From NCBI RefSeq assembly GCF_014202475.1, contig NZ_JACHGV010000008.1, forward strand, positions 1-64,000: a stretch of DNA of 64,000 bases, given 5' to 3'. Both the position numbers and the translations under genes were made by a program. This document shows, in pieces, positions 39,960-49,011 of the stretch. The notes under the pieces were generated by a model. It was not told where the DNA came from. It was given only the letters and a program-made list of their open reading frames with translations, and did not search any database. Origin of the DNA: Streptomyces paradoxus. Its GTDB lineage: Bacteria; Actinomycetota; Actinomycetes; Streptomycetales; Streptomycetaceae. The first letter of the stretch is position 1. Every line of letters starts with the position of its first letter.

Positions 39960-41678
39960 GTGACCACCCCGCTCGACCACGAGTTCGTCCGCGCGGTGGC
40001 CCGCGCCGCCGACCGGCTGGCCGCCCCGCTGGCGGCCGCCCCCGACGAGGAACCCGCCGGTGTGCCCCACCGCGCTCTGGCACGACGGGCGAAGACGCTG
40101 ATCGCCGCGTACCGGTCCCCGGACTCGGCCCTGCACGGCAGCAAGCAGGCCGTCGCCGCCGCGACGACCCACCTGCGCGCCCTGCGCGCCGCGCAGACGG
40201 CCACCGGCCTCTTCGCCGGCGGCGACAACGTGCAGTCACCGCCGGACTCCGGCTTCACCGTCAACGACGTGTGCGACGCGCACGTCCTCGCCGCCGGCGC
40301 GGGGCCGGAACTGGGCGATGTCACGGCCACGCTCGCCCGGATCGCCCGCGCCGCCACCGGCAGTCTCCTGACCGGTGGGGTGCACACCCCGAACCACCGC
40401 TGGGAGCTGTGCGCCGCGCTGGCCCGGCTGCACCGGTCGTTCCCGGACGGCCGGCTGCTCGACCGCGTCGAGGAGTGGCTCGCCGAGGGCGTCGACATCG
40501 ACGCGGAGGGCCTGTACTCGGAACGGAGCGCCAACTACGCGGCCCACGTGTCCAACCCTTCGCTGCTGCTCCTGGCCGAGGTGCTCGGCCGCGCCGAGCT
40601 GCTGGACGCCGTCGAACGCAACCTCGCCACGACCCTCGATCTGATCAGGCCGGACGGCACGGTGGAGACGGTCCTCTCGCGCCGGCAGGACCAGAACCAC
40701 CCGTTCCCGCTGGCGCCCTACCTGCCGCACTACCGGCTCCTCGCGATCCGCACCGGCCGGGGCGACTTCGCCCGGGCGGCGCGACTGGCGGCCGCCGTCG
40801 GCGTCGACGACCCCGGCCTGCTGGCCGAGACCCTGCTCACCCCGGACCTGACCCGCGTCCTGCCGGAGCCGGCTGCGGAGACGCTTCCGCGGGACCGGTA
40901 CCTCGGTACCGCGCGCCTCGCCGCACGGGCCTCGGCCACCGCGCACACGGTGGTGTACGGCGGCTCCGACGTGCCCGAGCACCGGCGCATCCGCTCGGGC
41001 CTCGCCTGCAATCCCACCTTCCTGCGCCTGTTCGCCGGCGACGCGGTCCTCGACGCGGTGCGCCTCGCACGGGGATTCTTCGACCTGGGCCCGTTCCGCG
41101 CCGCCGCGATGCAACAGCCCGCAGCCAACCGGTACCGGCTCACCCAGACCCTCACGGCCGCCTACTACCAGCCGCTGCCGCCGGACCGGCGCCGGGAGGG
41201 CGGCGCCTACCGGATGGCGGACGAGGGACGCTTCTCGGCCGCGATGGCCTTCCCGGACCGGCCCCGGGACGAGGTCTCCCACACGACCCGCGTCGAGGTG
41301 GACCTGCGGGAGGACGGTGCCGACCTGCGGATCGACATCAGCGGTCCACGTGTGCCCTGGGCCCTCGAACTGACCTTCCGGCCGGGCGGCGTGCTCGAGG
41401 GCGCCGTGCCGATCGGCGACGGACGCTGGTGCCTGACGGCCGGGCCGATGACCTACCGGGCCGGTGACGACGAGATCCGCGTCGAGACCGGTGTCGAGGC
41501 GGGCGAACCGCTGGCCGGTCCCGACCGGAGCGACGTGCTGCGCTACGACCCCGGCCAGGACTACACCGTGGTGGGGGGCACCGACGCGACGACCGGGAAC
41601 CGCGTCTACATCGGCGGACAGGGCCCGCAGACACTCACCGTCGCGCTGCGCGCCCGCCGGTCCGCACCTGTCGTGTGA
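39960..41678 (+). CDS. Heparinase II/III-like protein, predicted polysaccharide lyase or hydrolase
   Basis: This 572-residue protein has no signal peptide. The N-terminal half is helical and repeated, as in an alpha/alpha toroid, with motifs SGFTVNDVCDAHVLAAGAG near residue 98, HTPNHRWELCAALARL near 141 and ERSANYAAHVSNPSLLLLAE near 182. The C-terminal part is beta-rich (DLRIDISGPRVPWALELTFR). The paired NHRWE and Tyr/His blocks resemble heparinase II/III enzymes, which cleave uronate-containing polysaccharides. It would act in the cytoplasm on the sugar brought in by the preceding importer. Family assignment is by pattern and is not certain. Confidence 0.6.
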   Translation: MTTPLDHEFVRAVARAADRLAAPLAAAPDEEPAGVPHRALARRAKTLIAAYRSPDSALHGSKQAVAAATTHLRALRAAQTATGLFAGGDNVQSPPDSGFTVNDVCDAHVLAAGAGPELGDVTATLARIARAATGSLLTGGVHTPNHRWELCAALARLHRSFPDGRLLDRVEEWLAEGVDIDAEGLYSERSANYAAHVSNPSLLLLAEVLGRAELLDAVERNLATTLDLIRPDGTVETVLSRRQDQNHPFPLAPYLPHYRLLAIRTGRGDFARAARLAAAVGVDDPGLLAETLLTPDLTRVLPEPAAETLPRDRYLGTARLAARASATAHTVVYGGSDVPEHRRIRSGLACNPTFLRLFAGDAVLDAVRLARGFFDLGPFRAAAMQQPAANRYRLTQTLTAAYYQPLPPDRRREGGAYRMADEGRFSAAMAFPDRPRDEVSHTTRVEVDLREDGADLRIDISGPRVPWALELTFRPGGVLEGAVPIGDGRWCLTAGPMTYRAGDDEIRVETGVEAGEPLAGPDRSDVLRYDPGQDYTVVGGTDATTGNRVYIGGQGPQTLTVALRARRSAPVV

Positions 41679-41763
41679 CTCCGGCGCCCAGGCCGAGGGT
41701 CACCTCAGGCATGAACCGCACGCCCTCGCGGTCCGCCACGGACGTGGTTCGCCTGACGACGGC

Positions 41764-42273
41764 TCACCCGCCGCGGGCCGGCTCCCCGGCCCGCGGTGCC
41801 TGAGCGGCGAGTTCCACCAGGGGCCCGCCGCTGAGCCGGCACACCTTCCACTCGTCCAGGAGCTCCACCCCGAGCGACGTGTAGAAGTCGATCGCCGGAG
41901 TGTTCCAGGACAGGACCCACCACTCGAAGCGGTCGTAGCCGCTTCGCCGGCAGGTCGCGGCGAGGGTCGCGAGCAGGGCCTTGCCATGGCCCGAGCCGCG
42001 CGCCTGCGGCCGTACGTAGAGGTCCTCCAGGTGCATGCCGCGGGTGCCCGTCCACGTCGAGAAGCGCGGGAACCACAGGGCGTAGCCCACGGTCTCACCG
42101 GTGTCGTCGTCCTCGGCGATCAGCGCGAAGGCGGCCGGGTGCTCGCCGAACAGTGCCTCGCGCAGTTGCTCAGCGGTGGCCCGGGCCTGCTCCTCGGCCC
42201 GTTCGTACGCGGCGAGTTCACGGATCATCGTGCGGATCTCGGGGACATCGTCCAGGGTGGCGGATCGGATCAT
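41764..42273 (-). CDS. GNAT family N-acetyltransferase
   Basis: This 169-residue single-domain GNAT protein has motif A (LEDLYVRPQARGSGHGKALL near residue 80), which binds acetyl-CoA, the motif B-like WVLSWNTPAIDFYTSLG near 118, and an N-terminal IRSATLDDVPEIRTMI strand-helix. Substrate unknown; the pattern resembles diamine acetyltransferase-like members. ATG 42273 is chosen over a TTG six bases upstream. It follows a P-loop kinase gene after 7 bases, so the two are co-transcribed. Confidence 0.85.
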   Translation of the reverse strand: MIRSATLDDVPEIRTMIRELAAYERAEEQARATAEQLREALFGEHPAAFALIAEDDDTGETVGYALWFPRFSTWTGTRGMHLEDLYVRPQARGSGHGKALLATLAATCRRSGYDRFEWWVLSWNTPAIDFYTSLGVELLDEWKVCRLSGGPLVELAAQAPRAGEPARGG

Positions 42274-42280
42274 GGGCAAA

Positions 42281-42916
42281 TCATGCCCCGCACGGCACCA
42301 CCAGGTCCGCCCGCCCCCGGGTCGCCGCGACCAGCTCGGCGTTGCGCTCGTCCGAGCGGGCCACCCATGCCACCGCCTCCTCGTGGGTCTTGCCGAACTG
42401 CTCGTGGCGGGCGACCAGTCGGCGCACGCGCTCGCGCTCGGGCAGCTCGCAGAACCACACCTCGTCGAGGAGGGGGCGGACGCGGGGCCAGGCCCCGGTG
42501 GTCAGGAGCAGGTAGTTGCCCTCGGTGACGACCAGACGGGCCGTCGGAGGCACCGGGATCGCGCCCGCGACCGGCTGCTCCAGCTCACGCTCGAAGCCGG
42601 GGGCGTACACGACGTCGCCGGGTTCGTCGCGCAGCCGTCGCAGCAGGGCCGCGTACCCGGCCGCGTCGAACGTGTCGGGTGCGCCCTTGCGGTCTCGCAG
42701 GCCGAGGCGCTCCAGTTCGGCGTCGGCGAGGTGGAAGCCGTCCATGGGAACGTGCGCGACCCAGGGGGCACCGCCGCCGTTCAACTCCCGCACCAAGTGC
42801 TCGGCGAGCGTCGACTTGCCCGCGCCGGGGCTGCCCGCGATGCCGAGGATCGCTCGCCGGCCGCCCTGCGTCAGGGCCCGGGCGCGGTGGAGGAGGTCGT
42901 CGAAGGTGAGGGGCAC
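42281..42916 (-). CDS. Nucleoside/nucleotide kinase family P-loop protein
   Basis: This 211-residue protein has a Walker A motif GIAGSPGAGKST near residue 25, an MDGFHLADAELERLG switch region near 57, and a lid-type basic stretch LPERERVRRLVARHEQFGKT near 157. The layout matches uridine kinase/fructokinase-like P-loop kinases (the FrcK-like branch). It would phosphorylate a small sugar or nucleoside. GTG start. Co-transcribed with the GNAT gene. Confidence 0.82.
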   Translation of the reverse strand: MPLTFDDLLHRARALTQGGRRAILGIAGSPGAGKSTLAEHLVRELNGGGAPWVAHVPMDGFHLADAELERLGLRDRKGAPDTFDAAGYAALLRRLRDEPGDVVYAPGFERELEQPVAGAIPVPPTARLVVTEGNYLLLTTGAWPRVRPLLDEVWFCELPERERVRRLVARHEQFGKTHEEAVAWVARSDERNAELVAATRGRADLVVPCGA

Positions 42917-43264
42917 AGGGGTGCTCTCCGGAGACGGAGGTGTGGCTCGAGGCCATGGCGGTGGTGGAGATGTCCGTGCAGCCTAGCGCCAGGTCAGCCG
43001 GCCGTGGCCGGGAATCCGCGGTGTGAGGGGTGCTGACAGGGACCCTCACCGAGCGCCTCTCCTTCCTACGCCGGGATGCATGGACGATCGGGCCGAAGTC
43101 TGCGGCCCCGTCACCGAACCGACCCTCGCCCCCGCGGCCCGGGCCGGCGTCAAACGCCGCTGAACGGGCGACTGTTGTCCCAGGAGTGCCGCACGTACCG
43201 CATCCCCGGTGCGTGTGGCGTGCGCCACTCACTGGAACATCGTCCGGCGGGGAACCGGTCCTGT
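42917..43264. other. Intergenic region without a gene
   Basis: About 348 bases between the leftward kinase and the rightward phosphoglucomutase. It must hold divergent promoters. No operator-like palindrome stood out, and open frames here lack ribosome-binding sites. Confidence 0.5.
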
Positions 43265-44002
43265 ATGACGCAGCTCGGTCTTCCCGCAGACATCCACGCC
43301 TGTCTCTTCGACCTCGACGGTGTCGTCACCAAGACGGCCGTCGTGCACGCGGCCGCCTGGAAGGAGATGTTCGACGCCTTCCTGCGCGAACGCGACGGCG
43401 TGGACTTCCGGCCGTTCGAGGCGGCGGACTACGACGAGTACGTCGACGGGCGCCCCCGGGCCGACGGGGTGCGCACCTTCCTCGCCTCCCGCGGCATCGA
43501 CCTGCCCGACGGCGCCCCGGACGACCCACCGGGCGCCCGAACGGTGCACGGACTGGGCAACCGCAAGAACGAGCTGGTCCTGGAGAAGATCCGCACCGAC
43601 GGCGTCGAGGCCTACGACGGAACCCTGCGCTATCTGGAGGCCGTCCGGGCTCACGGCCTCAGCACCGCGATCGTCTCCTCCAGCGCCAACTGCCGTGACG
43701 TGCTCCGCTCGATCGGCGCGGAGCACTTCTTCGACGTACGCATCGACGGCGTGGTCGCCGCCGAGCGCAAGCTGCCCGGCAAGCCGCACCCCGACACGTT
43801 CCTCGCCGCCGCCGAGGACCTCGGCGTCGAGCCGTCCGAAGCGGCCGTCTTCGAGGACGCCCTGGCCGGTATGGACGCTGGCCGCGCGGGCCGTTTCGGC
43901 TACGTCGTGGGGGTCGACCGGGTCGGGCAGGCCGACGCGCTGTACCGGCACGGCGCCGACATCGTGGTGAAGGACCTCGCCGAACTGGGGGACACGCAGT
44001 GA
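43265..44002 (+). CDS. HAD-type beta-phosphoglucomutase
   Basis: This 245-residue HAD-superfamily protein has the nucleophile motif FDLDGVVT near residue 16, the SSSANC motif II near 138, the catalytic lysine in GKPHPDTF near 175 and the acidic motif VFEDALAGMDAG near 195. It would interconvert beta-glucose 1-phosphate and glucose 6-phosphate. The stop overlaps the GH65 gene by four bases, and the product of that enzyme is exactly its substrate, so the pair forms a disaccharide-phosphorolysis unit. Confidence 0.9.
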   Translation: MTQLGLPADIHACLFDLDGVVTKTAVVHAAAWKEMFDAFLRERDGVDFRPFEAADYDEYVDGRPRADGVRTFLASRGIDLPDGAPDDPPGARTVHGLGNRKNELVLEKIRTDGVEAYDGTLRYLEAVRAHGLSTAIVSSSANCRDVLRSIGAEHFFDVRIDGVVAAERKLPGKPHPDTFLAAAEDLGVEPSEAAVFEDALAGMDAGRAGRFGYVVGVDRVGQADALYRHGADIVVKDLAELGDTQ

Positions 44003-46353
44003 TCACGCAGCGGGCGTACGGCGTGGAGCCCTGGACCGTACGCGAGACGGCACTCAACCTCGACCTCCTGGCGCAGAGCGAGTCCGTCTTCGCCCTGTCC
44101 AACGGCCACATCGGCTGGCGCGGCAACCTCGACGAGGGCGAACCGCACGGCCTGCCCGGTTCCTACCTCAACGGCGTCCACGAACTGCACCCGCTGCCGT
44201 ACGCCGAGGCCGGTTACGGTTACCCGGAGTCCGGCCAGACCTCCATCAACGTCACCAACGGCAAGGTGCTGCGGCTGCTGGTCGACGACGAGCCGTTCGA
44301 CCTGCGTTACGGGCGTCTCGTCACCCACGAGCGGACCCTCGACCTGCGGCGGGGCGTCCTGGAACGGGTCTGCGAATGGACCTCACCGGCCGGCTCCACC
44401 GTCCGGGTGCGCTCCACGCGGCTGGTGTCCCTCACCCAGCGCGCCATAGCCGCCGTGGCGTACGAGGTGGAGCCCGTCGACAGCCGCACCCGTGTGGTCG
44501 TCCAGTCGGAACTCGTCGCCAACGAGAGCCTGCCCGAACCGGACGGTGACCCGCGCGCCGCCAAGGCGCTGAAGTCGCCGCTGGAGCCGGAGGAGGACCT
44601 CGCCGAGGGCAGCAGGCTGCGGCTGGTCCACCGCACCCGCCGCAGCGGCCTGAGGGTCGCCGTGGCCGCCGACCACACCGTCAGCGGTCCCGAACGGACC
44701 ACCACGAGCAGCGAGAGCAACGTGGACGTGTCCCGGCTGACGGTCACCTCCGTGCTGGAACCGGGCGAGCGGCTGCGTGTGGAGAAGCTGGTCGCGCACG
44801 GCTGGTCCGGCGTCCGCTCCCGGCCCGCCATGAGCGACCAGGTCGAGGCGGCCCTGGCCGCGGCCGGGCACAGCGGCTGGCAGGGTCTCCTGGACGACCA
44901 GCGGGCCTACCTCGACGACTTCTGGGCGCGCGCCGACGTCGAGATCGACGGCGACGAGGAGATCCAGCAGGCCGTCCGCTTCGCCCTCTTCCACGTCCTC
45001 CAGGCCGGTGCCCGGGCCGAACAGCGCGCCATCCCCGCCAAGGGCCTGACCGGGTCCGGCTACGACGGCCACGCCTTCTGGGACACCGAGGCGTTCGTAC
45101 TGCCGCTGCTGACCTACACCGCACCGAAGTCCGCCGCCGAGGCCCTGCGCTGGCGCCTCGACACCCTGCCCGCCGCCCGGGAGCGCGCGACCCAGCTCGG
45201 CCTGCGGGGCGCCGCGTTCCCCTGGCGCACCATCGAGGGCTCGGAGGGCTCCGCCTACTGGCCGGCCGGCACGGCGGCCTTCCATGTGGGTGCGGACATC
45301 GCCGACGCCGTCGTGCGGTACGTGGCCGTCACCGGCGACGAGACCTTCGAACGCGAGGTCGGCGTGGAACTGCTGGTGGAGACGGCCCGTCTGTGGCGCT
45401 CCCTCGGCCACCACGACGACCGCGGTACCTTCCACATCGACGGCGTCACCGGACCGGACGAGTACAGCGCCATCGCCGACGACAACACGTACACCAACCT
45501 GATGGCCCGGGCGAACCTGCTGGCCGCCGCCGACGCCTGCAAACGCCACCCCGACGAGGCGGCGCGGCTCGGTGCCGACGAGGAGGAGATGGCCGCCTGG
45601 CGGGACGCCGCCGAGGCCATGAACGTGCCCTACAACGAGGAAATCGGCGTCCACGAGCAGCACGCCGGCTTCACCCGCTACCAGCGCTGGGACTTCGCCG
45701 GGACCGGCCCGGACCAGTACCCGCTCATGCTCCACTTCCCCTACTTCGACCTGTACCGCAAGCAGGTCATCAAGCAGGCGGACCTGGTGCTGGCGATGTA
45801 CACCTGCGGCGCGTTCTTCGAGGAGTTCTTCGACGAGGAGCAGATCGCCCGCAACTTCGCCTACTACGAGCCGCTGACCGTCCGCGACTCCTCCCTGTCC
45901 GCCTGCGTCCAGGCCGTCATGGCCGCCCGGTCCGGCCATCTCGACCTGGCCGCCGACTACACGGCCGAGGCCGCGCTGATGGACCTCGGAGACCTGGAGC
46001 ACAACACCCGCGACGGACTGCACATCGCCTCGCTGGCCGGCACCTGGATGGCGCTGGTCGCCGGGTTCGGCGGCATGCGGTGCAGCGACGGCGCCCTGCG
46101 GTTCGCGCCCCGCCTGCCCGAGCGGTACAGCCGGCTCGCCTTCACGGTGGGCTTCCTCGGCCGGTGCCTGCGCGTGGAACTGACCGCCGACCGGGCCACG
46201 TACACCCTGGTCTACGGCACGCCCCTGACCATCCGGCACCACGGCAGTGAACTGACGGTCGGCGAGGACGCCCCCGTCTCCCGGCCCATCCCCGAGCTGA
46301 CCCACCGCCCGGCCCCGCGCCAGCCCCCGCACCGCGCCCCGCACGCCCGCTGA
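43999..46353 (+). CDS. GH65 family disaccharide phosphorylase (trehalose/maltose/kojibiose type)
   Basis: This 784-residue inverting GH65 enzyme has an N-terminal beta-sandwich (to about residue 300), an alpha/alpha barrel and a C-terminal domain. The catalytic acid is in VTGPDEYSA near residue 488, with phosphate/sugar-site blocks SGYDGHAFWDTEAFVLPLLT near 353, KQVIKQADLVLAMY near 590 and DSSLSACVQAVMAA near 633. It would split an alpha-linked glucose disaccharide with phosphate to beta-glucose 1-phosphate plus glucose; the exact disaccharide cannot be told. It overlaps the beta-phosphoglucomutase gene. There is no sugar transporter in this unit. Confidence 0.93.
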   Translation: MITQRAYGVEPWTVRETALNLDLLAQSESVFALSNGHIGWRGNLDEGEPHGLPGSYLNGVHELHPLPYAEAGYGYPESGQTSINVTNGKVLRLLVDDEPFDLRYGRLVTHERTLDLRRGVLERVCEWTSPAGSTVRVRSTRLVSLTQRAIAAVAYEVEPVDSRTRVVVQSELVANESLPEPDGDPRAAKALKSPLEPEEDLAEGSRLRLVHRTRRSGLRVAVAADHTVSGPERTTTSSESNVDVSRLTVTSVLEPGERLRVEKLVAHGWSGVRSRPAMSDQVEAALAAAGHSGWQGLLDDQRAYLDDFWARADVEIDGDEEIQQAVRFALFHVLQAGARAEQRAIPAKGLTGSGYDGHAFWDTEAFVLPLLTYTAPKSAAEALRWRLDTLPAARERATQLGLRGAAFPWRTIEGSEGSAYWPAGTAAFHVGADIADAVVRYVAVTGDETFEREVGVELLVETARLWRSLGHHDDRGTFHIDGVTGPDEYSAIADDNTYTNLMARANLLAAADACKRHPDEAARLGADEEEMAAWRDAAEAMNVPYNEEIGVHEQHAGFTRYQRWDFAGTGPDQYPLMLHFPYFDLYRKQVIKQADLVLAMYTCGAFFEEFFDEEQIARNFAYYEPLTVRDSSLSACVQAVMAARSGHLDLAADYTAEAALMDLGDLEHNTRDGLHIASLAGTWMALVAGFGGMRCSDGALRFAPRLPERYSRLAFTVGFLGRCLRVELTADRATYTLVYGTPLTIRHHGSELTVGEDAPVSRPIPELTHRPAPRQPPHRAPHAR

Positions 46354-46457
46354 CCCCGACTCCCGGGTCAGGCAGTTGGCCGAGTACCGCCCCGCACGCC
46401 ACCGCCCCGCGGGTTAGCTTGATCGTGTTTCCCGATCATCAGGGTTAGGGGCGGAAC

Positions 46458-47936
46458 ATGCCTGAGGGCGCCAACGCCATCCTCACCGGGAGGCGAAGAC
46501 GCGAACAGCCCGCCGGGCCGCGCACCGCTTCGGCGGTGCGCGGCAGCAGGCCGCTCGCCGCGCTGGCCGTCGTCTTCACCCTCGCGCAGCTCGCCCTCGT
46601 GCGGCCCGTCATGGGCCTCGGCTGGGACGAGATCGTCTACGTCAGCCAGGTCACCTCGCACCACCCCGCGGCCTTCTTCAGCGCCCCCCGCTCCCGCGGC
46701 GTCTCGCTGCTGGTCGCGCCCGTCGCGTCCTGGTCGTCGTCCGTCCCGCTGCTGCGCGTCTACCTCGCCCTGCTGTCCGGCATCGCCCTCTACCTGGCCC
46801 TGCGCTGCTGGCGGGGTCTGTTCCCGACCCGCGTCCTGGTGGTCGGCGGGGCCCTCTTCGCCTCCCTGTGGATGACCCTCTTCTACGGTCCGCAGGCCAT
46901 GCCCAACTACTGGGTCGCGATCGGAGCCTTGATCAGCGTCGGCTGCTTCCTGCGGGTCCGGGCGGAACGTTCCTCCCCAGGCCTCCTGTGGGGTCTCGCG
47001 GCCGGCGCCGCGCTCATGGCGTGGATGCGCCCCACCGACGCGGCCTACGTGGCCGTGCCGCTGCTCGTCCTCGCCCTGGTGCGCCGCCACTGGCACCTCC
47101 TGCTCGTGCTGGCGGCAGGCCTGGCGGCCGGTGCCGTGCCGTGGGTGATCGAGGCCTACGCCGGCTTCGGCGGGCTGGGGGAGCGGCTGGCGGAGGCCTC
47201 CCGGATCCAGGGCGGTCTTGGCTGGCAGATCGCCGTCGACGACCAGTTGCGCAGCCTGGGCGGACGCGCCCTGTGCCGGCCGTGCACCGGGCCGATGCCG
47301 ACCCCCCTGGTCACCCTCTGGTGGTTCGCCCTGCCCGTCCTGGCCGGGCTCGGGCTGGCCGTCGCGGTCCGGGCCGGGCGTGCCGGACGGACCCTGGTCC
47401 CGCTGGTCTGTGCCGCCACGGCCGCGCTGCCGTACCTCTTCATGATCGGCTACGCGGCGCCGCGCTTCCTCCAGCCGGCCTACGCGCTGCTCGCGATCCC
47501 GGTCGCCGACGCCCTGTGGCACCTGGTCAGAACCCCGCGCGGGACCTGGCGCCCGGTGGCCGCCACACTCGTCGCGCTCTGCCTGGCCGGACACCTCGCG
47601 GTACAACTCGCCGTTCTGCACGGCGCGGTGTCCCGCAACATCGACAGCCGCCGTGACTGGGACCGCACCGCCGAGGCCCTGCACCGGCTCGGCGTCCGCC
47701 CGCCCTGTCTGCTCACCGGTCACGAGGCCATTCCCGTCGGCTACTACACCGGTTGCTCCTCGGGAGCGACGTCCGGGAACAACGAGAACATCACCGTGGC
47801 CGGCATCCTGCGCACCGCGGACCGCCTCCCGGTCGCCCACCTCGCACCGGCCGGCGGCGCCCCGCCCCGCTACGCCCGCTCCTGGCCCGTCCACCGGATC
47901 GCGGACCTGGACGTCCGTGTCGCACCTGGCTCCTGA
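46458..47936 (+). CDS. GT-C-like integral membrane glycosyltransferase
   Basis: This 492-residue protein has about ten hydrophobic segments and a first outer loop with GLGWDEIVYVSQV near residue 52, the Asp-Glu motif expected of GT-C enzymes (a WDE form). The C-terminal domain has cysteine pairs (RPPCLLTGHE and YTGCSS) that may be disulfide-linked outside. It would use a polyprenyl-phosphate sugar. It stands alone, and its function is not recognised beyond the fold. Confidence 0.75.
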   Translation: MPEGANAILTGRRRREQPAGPRTASAVRGSRPLAALAVVFTLAQLALVRPVMGLGWDEIVYVSQVTSHHPAAFFSAPRSRGVSLLVAPVASWSSSVPLLRVYLALLSGIALYLALRCWRGLFPTRVLVVGGALFASLWMTLFYGPQAMPNYWVAIGALISVGCFLRVRAERSSPGLLWGLAAGAALMAWMRPTDAAYVAVPLLVLALVRRHWHLLLVLAAGLAAGAVPWVIEAYAGFGGLGERLAEASRIQGGLGWQIAVDDQLRSLGGRALCRPCTGPMPTPLVTLWWFALPVLAGLGLAVAVRAGRAGRTLVPLVCAATAALPYLFMIGYAAPRFLQPAYALLAIPVADALWHLVRTPRGTWRPVAATLVALCLAGHLAVQLAVLHGAVSRNIDSRRDWDRTAEALHRLGVRPPCLLTGHEAIPVGYYTGCSSGATSGNNENITVAGILRTADRLPVAHLAPAGGAPPRYARSWPVHRIADLDVRVAPGS

Positions 47937-48011
47937 CGCCCCAGGTGACGTTTCCCGCCCGTCCGGCTCAGGTAGGAGTCGGTTGACGGTCACGATCGAG
48001 GGGGGAACGGC

Positions 48012-48860
48012 ATGGCGGCGAGCGACCATGAGGGCAGGCTGGGGGAGGAGTTCTTCACTCCGGGCACCTCGTCCTTCACGGACTTCCTGGCGGCCCACCG
48101 CCCCGAGCTGCTGAGCACCCGGCGTGTCCTCCCGGACGGCGTCCGGGCCGAGGGCGCCCCGCACGGCACGACCGTGCTGGCCCTCACCTACCGGGACGGC
48201 GTGCTGCTCGCGGGCGACCGGCGGGCGACGATGGGCAACCTGATCGCCCAGCGCGACCTGGAGAAGGTGCACCCCGCCGACGACCACTGCGCGGTCGCCT
48301 TCGCGGGCACGGTCGGGCTCGCGGTGGACATGGTGAAGCTGTACCAGGTGGAGCTGGCGCACTTCGAGAAGATCGAGGGCATCCCCATGACCCTCGCCGC
48401 GAAGGCCACCCGGCTGGCCACCATGATCCGGAACAACCTGGGCCAGGCCATGCAGGGCCTCGCCGTCGTCCCGCTGCTGGCCGGTTACGACCCCGCCGCT
48501 CCCGAGGACGCACGGGGCCGCATCTTCTCCTTCGACGTCGCCGGCGGCCGTTACGAGAAGTTCGGCTTCCACGCCGAGGGGTCCGGATCGCCGTACGCCC
48601 GGGGCGCGTTGAAGAAGCTGTACCGGCCGGGCATGTCCCGCCGCGAGGCGGCCCTGGCCGCACTCCAGGCGCTGTACGACGCGGCGGACGACGACTCCGC
48701 GACCGGCGGCCCCGACCTCACCCGCCGCATCTACCCGATCGTCTCCGTCATCACCGAGGACGGCTTCGAGCGGCTGGCCGAGGGGGAGACGGAGGAGCTC
48801 AGCCGCGAGATGGTCGAGCAGCGGAACACCCGGCCGGACGGACCGAACGCCGGGGTGTGA
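48012..48860 (+). CDS. prcB: Proteasome beta subunit, orphan paralogue
   Basis: This 282-residue protein is a 20S proteasome beta subunit. A propeptide of 52 residues ends in APHG before Thr53, the N-terminal nucleophile after self-processing. Counting from Thr1, Asp17 (LAGDRRAT) and Lys33 (RDLEK) are in place, and the SGSPYARGALKKLYR and ADDDSATGG loops are conserved, so it should be active. It lies next to a nickel transporter and a GT-C protein, with no prcA, mpa (arc), dop, pup or pafA nearby. It is therefore a second beta subunit outside the usual gene cluster, probably alternative or conditional. A GAGGGGGG site precedes the ATG. Confidence 0.93.
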   Translation: MAASDHEGRLGEEFFTPGTSSFTDFLAAHRPELLSTRRVLPDGVRAEGAPHGTTVLALTYRDGVLLAGDRRATMGNLIAQRDLEKVHPADDHCAVAFAGTVGLAVDMVKLYQVELAHFEKIEGIPMTLAAKATRLATMIRNNLGQAMQGLAVVPLLAGYDPAAPEDARGRIFSFDVAGGRYEKFGFHAEGSGSPYARGALKKLYRPGMSRREAALAALQALYDAADDDSATGGPDLTRRIYPIVSVITEDGFERLAEGETEELSREMVEQRNTRPDGPNAGV

Positions 48861-48929
48861 CACCCGGCCGCAAGTACCGACCGCCGACGGAGTTTTCGGT
48901 TCCATGGACAAGACCTGTCACGGGCTTTA

Positions 48930-48946
48930 CTGCACATGACTTGCAG
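48930..48946 (+). promoter_or_regulatory. Nur-like box upstream of the nickel/cobalt transporter
   Basis: CTGCAC-ATGAC-TTGCAG is an inverted repeat with a 5-base spacer, close to the nickel-responsive Nur box as recalled for Streptomyces (TTGCAA-N5-TTGCAA type). It lies about 65 bases before the NiCoT start, in promoter position. Confidence 0.5.
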
Positions 48947-49011
48947 GTGCTGGATGATGGCGCAAGGCTGTCCGACGCAGCCGTTCATCCGACAGAAAGA
49001 CCTTCCCCCCG

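Noticed and set aside
48861..49011. Cobalamin riboswitch upstream of the NiCoT gene
   Set aside because: The intergenic region is only about 150 bases and no B12-box-like sequence was found; a Nur-like box fits better.
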